64,000 nt of DNA from Phycisphaerae bacterium (GTDB lineage: Bacteria; Planctomycetota; Phycisphaerae; JAJVII01). Shown here piece after piece: positions 59,833-64,000 of the stretch. Below the pieces are notes generated by a model that was not told where the DNA came from, searched no databases, and saw only the letters and a program-made list of their open reading frames with translations. How positions within the stretch are numbered: the stretch's first letter is position 1; each line of letters starts with the position of its first letter. The translations under genes were made by a program, and so were the position numbers. Location: contig JAJVII010000021.1 in NCBI GenBank assembly GCA_022072085.1, positions 62,001 through 126,000 of the forward strand, written 5' to 3'.

Positions 59833-59861
59833 AACCCCATGACCGGTGGAAGGAGACCCCC

Positions 59862-62800
59862 ATGCGGCATCTCCTGTGCGTGAGCGTCATCCTGGCAACC
59901 GTGGCGGCCGCCTGCGTTCAGGCCGCGTCTGGTGACCTAGCGGCTCTGGCCGCGAAAGCCAAGAGCGGGGACATCGAGGCGATCCAGGCGTTGGGCAAGC
60001 TGGGGCCTGACGCGGAGGAGGCCGTGCCCGCCCTCTACGTCGCTTTGCGAGAGGGCAAACCCGAGGCCAGGGCGCAGGCAGCGCTGGCGCTGGGCAAGAT
60101 CGGTAACTCCGCCGTCGAATGCATGCCCCAGATGACCCGTGCGTTGGCCGACACCGATGCGGCCGTTCGTGAAGCGGCGGCGACGGGGCTGGGCGATTGG
60201 GGCAACAAGGCCGCTCGGGCCGGCGGCGCCTTGGTCGATGCGATGCATGATGATCCTGTTCCAGCCGTCCGCCTCGCAGCCATTCGATCGTTGGGTGCGA
60301 TCTTCGCCAAGCGGGGCGACGTTACGCCCCGGATGCAGCAGGCGGCCATGTGCGACCCGGATCCAGGCGTGTGCGATGCAGCCGGCGAAGCCTTAGCTCT
60401 GATGCGGGCGGAGTTGCCCCGCGACCTGGGGCGGGCGATGGCGAAACTCGCCGTTGCCAAGGATCTCCTGACGGGGCTGTTGGACCTGGGAGAGTTCGGC
60501 CCGCTGGCCAAGCCGGCGATTCCGAACGTGCTTGCCGCGTTGAAGGATCCTGATGAATGGACGCGGAACGCTGCGGTGTCATGCATCGGGAAGATGGGGC
60601 CGACCGCGCGGGAGTGCATCCCGCAACTGATCGAGGCGATGAACGACCGTAGCGAGCACGTTCGCCGCTCGGCCGCCGAGGCGCTGGCGGTGATGGGCCC
60701 GTTGGCCAAGGGCGCCATTCCGGCGCTGATCAAGGCGGCCACATCGGACAAGCCTCTGGTCCAGGGCGAGGCGGCCCGCTGCCTTGGCAAGATCGCCGGT
60801 CCGCAGCCGGAGGCCGTCGCCGCGCTCATGACCGCAGTCAACAGCAAGCCGCCGGCCAGGCCTCTGCGGGACGGAAAGGACGTCCGCGCCGGGGGCGCCG
60901 ACGGCTTGAGCTGCTGCGGAGAAGCTGCCGCGCCGGCAGTGCCCACGCTGGTCAAGATGCTCGCCGATCCCGATCCGGAGGTGGTCGCCGCCGCGGCTCG
61001 ATGCCTGGCCCGCGTGGGACCGCCGGGCAAGGCGGCCTCGGGCGCTCTCCTGAAGGTCAACAGCAAGAGCGCCCTGGTCCGCGCGCCGGTGGCCGAAGCC
61101 CTGGGCAACTGCGGCGCGGACGGCGTGCCGGCCCTGACGGACATGCTGGAGAACGGTCCGGTGGAACTGGTCGTCCCCGCGGCCACGGCCTTGGGCCGGA
61201 TCGGCCCGCCCGCGGCGCCCGCGGCGGTGGCCATCGTCAAGGCGGTGGGAAAGGTTGCCGGTAACGCCCGGGCCCGGGAGGCGCTGATGGACGCGCTGGC
61301 GAAGATCGGACCGGCGGCCGTCCCAGGCCTGGCCGTGTGGTTCGAGCAAGCCCGAGCCGGGGAGCGAATCGACCTGTGCGAGGCCCTCGGCAGGATCGGG
61401 TCGAAAGATGCCGTCCCGGCGCTGACGAAAATCGTCCAGGCGCCGGCTGGGCAACCGGAATGGCGAACGGCGGCCATCGCCGCGCTGGATCGGATCACCG
61501 GTCATGTCCATACGCAGGTCCAGCATCAGACGCTGGGGATGCTGTGGCGGTGGGGCGGGGACATCTCCGGCACGGCGTGCAGTCCGGACGGCCGCCGGTT
61601 CGCGCACGTCGCCCGGATCGCCAGGAGCGAGGTGGTGTACGTCGACGGGCAGCGGCTGGCGGACTTCGAGAAGGAACTGGCTGCCGGCGCCGCCGTGCCC
61701 AAGGTCGATCCTTACTCGCTGGGATTCAGCCCGGACGGGACCCGCGTTGTCTACGTGGCGGGCACGCCCCACTTCGTGGTCCTCGACGGCGAGCGGCACA
61801 AGCCCTGGATGCAGGTGCATCCGGACGGGCTGACGTTCAGCCCGGACGGACGCCAACTGGCCTATCGGGCCGGCGTGCTCCAAAACCAGCGGAAGATCTT
61901 CCTTGAGTCAGCCGAAATCGTCGAGAACAGCAGCGCCCCACGTCCGCGGCTGGTGTTCGCCCCGGAGCGGCTTGCCTTCTCGCCCGACAGCAACATCTTT
62001 GCCACGGAGCAGTTCTACGTCAACGCCGACGGCATCCAGGCCCGCGTCTTCCTGCAGCGCCGCGGCGAGCGCGTGACCACGATGAACGGATGCCTTCCTG
62101 TGTTCAGCCCCGACAGCAAGCGGTTTGCCTATGTGGACTACGACCCGGCCAAGAAGAAGAACATTTCGATGGTGGACGGCGCCCGCGGCAAGGTCGAGGG
62201 CCTGACCAGCGAAATCTCGTTCAGCCCCGACAGCCGCAAGTGGGCCTGCGCAGTCACCGACGGCGGGCAGACCTCCGTTGTCATCAACGACCAGGTGGTG
62301 AGCAGCTTCCCGGAGTTCAGCCCGCTGGGACCTGTCGTGTTCAGTCCGGACGGATCTCGCTATGCCTGCGCCGGCACGCGAGGCCGGGGCAGGTGTTTCG
62401 TCGTCCTCGACGGCAAGGAGGACAAGACGTTCTTCACCGTCGCCGAGCGGTCGCTCGTGTTCAGCCCGGACTCCAGGAGATTCGGATATGTCGCAGGGCT
62501 CGACGATAACAAGGCTCAGATGATCCTGAACGGTGTGGCCAGCCCGACCTACACCATCTGCTCCAGTCTCATCTTCAGCCCCGATAGCAAACGGGCGGCC
62601 TTCCTCGGCGGGCGGCACAACCCGGCCACGTCGAGCCGCACGGTCGTCTGCGTCCTGGACGGGGTGGAGTCGGCGCCCTACGTGGACCAGAGGGTCCCAT
62701 CCGGCACGATTCACGTCGATGCCTCCGACCGCGTCGTCTTCAGTTCGGACAGCAAGCACCTGGCCCACGCCGGGACCACCGCGGCGTTCATTGATGGACG

Positions 62801-62927
62801 CAAGATTGGCGACTACGCGTTCCCCAGTCGGGGCTTCCGACTGGCATTCGACGCGCCGGACCGGCTGCGATTCACAGCCTTCGACCTGCCTGGGGTGGTG
62901 AGGGTTGAGGTAAAGGTGAACGAGTAA
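59862..62927 (+). CDS. Large secreted protein with HEAT repeats and a beta-propeller
   Basis: 1021 residues with a signal peptide (MRHLLCVSVILATVAAACVQA). Residues ~25-510 are HEAT/PBS-type helical repeats of ~30-37 residues with the pattern AVPALxxALxD...R..AA.ALGxIG (for example AQAALALGKIGNSAVECMPQ, NAAVSCIGKMGPTARECIPQ, RRSAAEALAVMGPLAKGAIP, VPAATALGRIGPPAAPAAVA). Residues ~530-1000 are a propeller of TolB/WD-like units with FSPDG or FSPDSKR tags (LGFSPDGTRVVYVAGTP, LTFSPDGRQLAYRAG, PVFSPDSKRFAYVDYD, ISFSPDSRKWACAVTD, VFSPDGSRYACAGTRG, VFSPDSRRFGYVAG, IFSPDSKRAAFLGG). A fusion of scaffold and propeller suggests a surface assembly or binding platform; no enzyme motif is seen. Confidence 0.88.
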   Translation: MRHLLCVSVILATVAAACVQAASGDLAALAAKAKSGDIEAIQALGKLGPDAEEAVPALYVALREGKPEARAQAALALGKIGNSAVECMPQMTRALADTDAAVREAAATGLGDWGNKAARAGGALVDAMHDDPVPAVRLAAIRSLGAIFAKRGDVTPRMQQAAMCDPDPGVCDAAGEALALMRAELPRDLGRAMAKLAVAKDLLTGLLDLGEFGPLAKPAIPNVLAALKDPDEWTRNAAVSCIGKMGPTARECIPQLIEAMNDRSEHVRRSAAEALAVMGPLAKGAIPALIKAATSDKPLVQGEAARCLGKIAGPQPEAVAALMTAVNSKPPARPLRDGKDVRAGGADGLSCCGEAAAPAVPTLVKMLADPDPEVVAAAARCLARVGPPGKAASGALLKVNSKSALVRAPVAEALGNCGADGVPALTDMLENGPVELVVPAATALGRIGPPAAPAAVAIVKAVGKVAGNARAREALMDALAKIGPAAVPGLAVWFEQARAGERIDLCEALGRIGSKDAVPALTKIVQAPAGQPEWRTAAIAALDRITGHVHTQVQHQTLGMLWRWGGDISGTACSPDGRRFAHVARIARSEVVYVDGQRLADFEKELAAGAAVPKVDPYSLGFSPDGTRVVYVAGTPHFVVLDGERHKPWMQVHPDGLTFSPDGRQLAYRAGVLQNQRKIFLESAEIVENSSAPRPRLVFAPERLAFSPDSNIFATEQFYVNADGIQARVFLQRRGERVTTMNGCLPVFSPDSKRFAYVDYDPAKKKNISMVDGARGKVEGLTSEISFSPDSRKWACAVTDGGQTSVVINDQVVSSFPEFSPLGPVVFSPDGSRYACAGTRGRGRCFVVLDGKEDKTFFTVAERSLVFSPDSRRFGYVAGLDDNKAQMILNGVASPTYTICSSLIFSPDSKRAAFLGGRHNPATSSRTVVCVLDGVESAPYVDQRVPSGTIHVDASDRVVFSSDSKHLAHAGTTAAFIDGRKIGDYAFPSRGFRLAFDAPDRLRFTAFDLPGVVRVEVKVNE

Positions 62928-62940
62928 GCGGATCACTCCG

Positions 62941-63060
62941 TTGTCACGCTCCCGGTTGGCCAGAATTCCGGGGACAGGGCGGAAAACGGGAGGGCGGAAA
63001 ACGGGACAGGCTACCTTTCCAGCCCCTCGGCACCGACGACCTCACAAGAGTAGCCTGACC
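62941..63060. repeat. Repeat relic with 15-bp direct repeat and GGGGACAGG motif
   Basis: AGGGCGGAAAACGGG occurs twice in tandem (around 62977-63006), flanked by CCAGAATTCCGGGGACAGG and GGGACAGGCTACCTTTCC, with a later AGTAGCCTGACCCCTTCTCC. GAATTCCGGGGACAG blocks of this kind often flank REP-associated Y1 transposase genes; no transposase is present. A short-lived insertion relic is inferred. Confidence 0.5.
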
Positions 63061-63127
63061 CCTTCTCCGAACCTTCAGATTCCCCTTGAAATCAGCCGAT
63101 GGTATGGGCATACTTGGCGGATTAGTT

Positions 63128-63143
63128 TGTGAAATCTGTCACG
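63128..63143. promoter_or_regulatory. CRP/FNR-family-like dyad upstream of the Rnf genes
   Basis: TGTGA-AATCTG-TCACG (63128-63143) matches the TGTGA-N6-TCACA arrangement with one mismatch, 31 bp before the first gene and overlapping TTTATAT (-10-like). It could link the operon to a CRP/FNR-family regulator. Confidence 0.45.
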
Positions 63144-63173
63144 ATTTATATCAGGAACTATCCTTCACATGCC

Positions 63174-63488
63174 ATGAGTCGCCCCCCCGTCTGTCACTCC
63201 GACTGCCCAGGCTGTCCGGCCTCCCCTCAACAGGACGACTCGCAACCTGCTGCTGCGCAAGCGCTTAGCGATAGCTGTGCACCAGCCAGCCCGCTGGCCG
63301 GCGGGCGGTTTGCCCTGTCGGCGGCCTGGGTGTTCGGCGGGCCGCTGGCGGCGTTGATCGCCGCGTCGGCGGCCCTGTCGCGACCGATGGGCGAGTGGGC
63401 GGCCTTGGGCGTGGGGCTGGCGGCCGGCGTGCTGATCGTGATCCCGGCGGCCTGGGTTCTGCGCCGCGGCAAGGAGTGTCGATCGTGA
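63174..63488 (+). CDS. Two-transmembrane Cys-rich protein, RseC-like, leading the Rnf operon
   Basis: 104 residues from ATG 63174; an upstream GTG at 63129 would add 15 residues, so the start is uncertain. The N-terminus carries CHSDCPGCP and another Cys at DSCAP; two membrane segments follow (ALSAAWVFGGPLAALIAASAAL and WAALGVGLAAGVLIVIPAAWVL), ending in a basic RRGKECRS tail. Layout and position recall RseC/RsxE-adjacent SoxR-reducing proteins found beside Rnf genes, although the full RseC domain is missing. It overlaps rnfC by GTGA (63485-63488), so it is co-translated with it. Confidence 0.7.
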   Translation: MSRPPVCHSDCPGCPASPQQDDSQPAAAQALSDSCAPASPLAGGRFALSAAWVFGGPLAALIAASAALSRPMGEWAALGVGLAAGVLIVIPAAWVLRRGKECRS

Positions 63489-64000
63489 GTCTGGCTGACC
63501 TGCTCGTCCGTTTCTCTGACCGCAAGACGTTCGCCCGCGGCATCCATCCGCCCGGCAACAAGGCGTTGTCGGCCGGCGGGGCCATCGAGGTCCTGCCCAC
63601 CCCGGCCAACGTCGTCATCCCCCTGCACCAGCACACCGGCACCCCCTGCGAGGCGGCCGTCAAGCCGCGGGCGGCTCTGAACATCGGCGACGTCGTCGGC
63701 CGATCCAAGGCCGCGGTGTCGGCTGACGTTCACGCGTCGATCGCCGGGTCGGCCAGCGCGGTCACGGCCGTCACGCTGCCCAACGGGCGGCGGTCGCTGG
63801 CGGTGCCGATCAAGGCCGGCGCCCCCAAGGCCGAGCCGGGCGCAGAGCCCGCCCCCGCGCCGCTGGAGGGCCGGGCCCTGTTCGACGACCTCTTCGGCGG
63901 CGACTGGTCCCTGCCGGCGACGCCGCCGGAGCCCGCGGCCATCCTGGAGGCGATCAAGTCGGCCGGGCTGGTCGGCCAGGGCGGGGCCGCCTTCCCCACG
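63485..64000 (+). CDS. rnfC: Electron transport complex subunit RnfC, 5' part (runs off right edge)
   Basis: 172 residues from GTG 63485, with AAGGAG 9 nt upstream. The N-terminal block SDRKTFARGIHPPGNKALSAGGAIEVLPTPANVVIPLHQHTG, the barrel-sandwich-like GDVVGRS...VSADVHASIAGSASAV, and the closing IKSAGLVGQGGAAFPT are diagnostic of RnfC/NqrF-side subunits. RnfC is the soluble NADH- or ferredoxin-facing subunit of the Rnf complex, a membrane ion pump driven by ferredoxin:NAD redox. The rest of rnfCDGEA(B) presumably lies beyond 64000. Co-translation with the upstream two-TM protein is indicated by the 4-bp overlap. Confidence 0.9.
   Translation, partial: MSLADLLVRFSDRKTFARGIHPPGNKALSAGGAIEVLPTPANVVIPLHQHTGTPCEAAVKPRAALNIGDVVGRSKAAVSADVHASIAGSASAVTAVTLPNGRRSLAVPIKAGAPKAEPGAEPAPAPLEGRALFDDLFGGDWSLPATPPEPAAILEAIKSAGLVGQGGAAFPT

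Overview
The window looks like chromosome from a high-GC member of the Planctomycetota, most likely Phycisphaerae-like. Evidence: four secreted proteins end in a PEP-CTERM tail (VPEPATL, hydrophobic segment, RRRR); many unrelated secreted proteins carry a T[TS]QP linker; and there are lipoprotein or secreted carbohydrate-active proteins (GH20-like, DUF4091/GH123-like, heparinase II/III, sialate O-acetylesterase, right-handed beta-helices), URO-D-like proteins, a membrane-anchored Ser/Thr kinase and an Rnf locus. Taxonomy is inference. No rRNA, tRNA, CRISPR array, prophage or intact transposon was recognised.

Layout. 1-7654 (all minus): a three-gene cassette (GntR/LacI-type regulator, PEP-CTERM protein, secreted kelch-like propeller) present twice in tandem, the second copy cut by the window edge. 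7707-8684: secreted protein of unknown role. 8845-14833: metabolic genes (pdxJ, dapA, VOC protein, 2[4Fe-4S] ferredoxin, aspartase/fumarase, URO-D-like protein, zinc ribbon). 15039-24802: PEP-CTERM protein, SRPBCC/receiver pair, a sigma-54-driven operon for a beta-helix protein and a sialate O-acetylesterase, DUF4091 lipoprotein, aspartoacylase-like protein, alpha/beta hydrolase. 24806-35064: S41 protease, GH20-like protein lacking its catalytic pair, MFS transporter, beta-helix lipoprotein, kinase, M42 peptidase, murD. 35179-47117: beta-helix/TPR protein, three paralogous serine hydrolases, two tandem vWA-like proteins, two small proteins, a lipoprotein, a deaminase. 47142-51957: GH123-like and URO-D-like operon, a fourth PEP-CTERM gene. 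51958-59156: SMP-30-like protein, a three-gene overlapping operon ending in heparinase II/III, TauE/SafE, an EamA exporter, an SdiA-regulated-like protein. 59157-64000: repeat-rich stretch with an RHS relic, a HEAT plus propeller protein, then the start of an Rnf operon.

The main new signal is regulatory. All four PEP-CTERM genes and the beta-helix/esterase operon are preceded by textbook sigma-54 -24/-12 promoters. Three of the five also carry tandem dyads close to TGTTGC-N6-GCAACA about 100-120 bp upstream, spaced by two or three helical turns, as expected of an enhancer-binding protein. The other two lie in the duplicated cassettes, where a GntR/LacI-type repressor gene sits directly upstream. 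In the beta-helix operon the sigma-54 promoter first drives a short structured leader ending in a 9-bp intrinsic terminator. Together this suggests one regulon linking surface-anchored PEP-CTERM proteins with glycan handling.

A second theme is intergenic spacers made of long inverted repeats whose arms are short-period degenerate repeats. At least nine occur here, in different sequence families.
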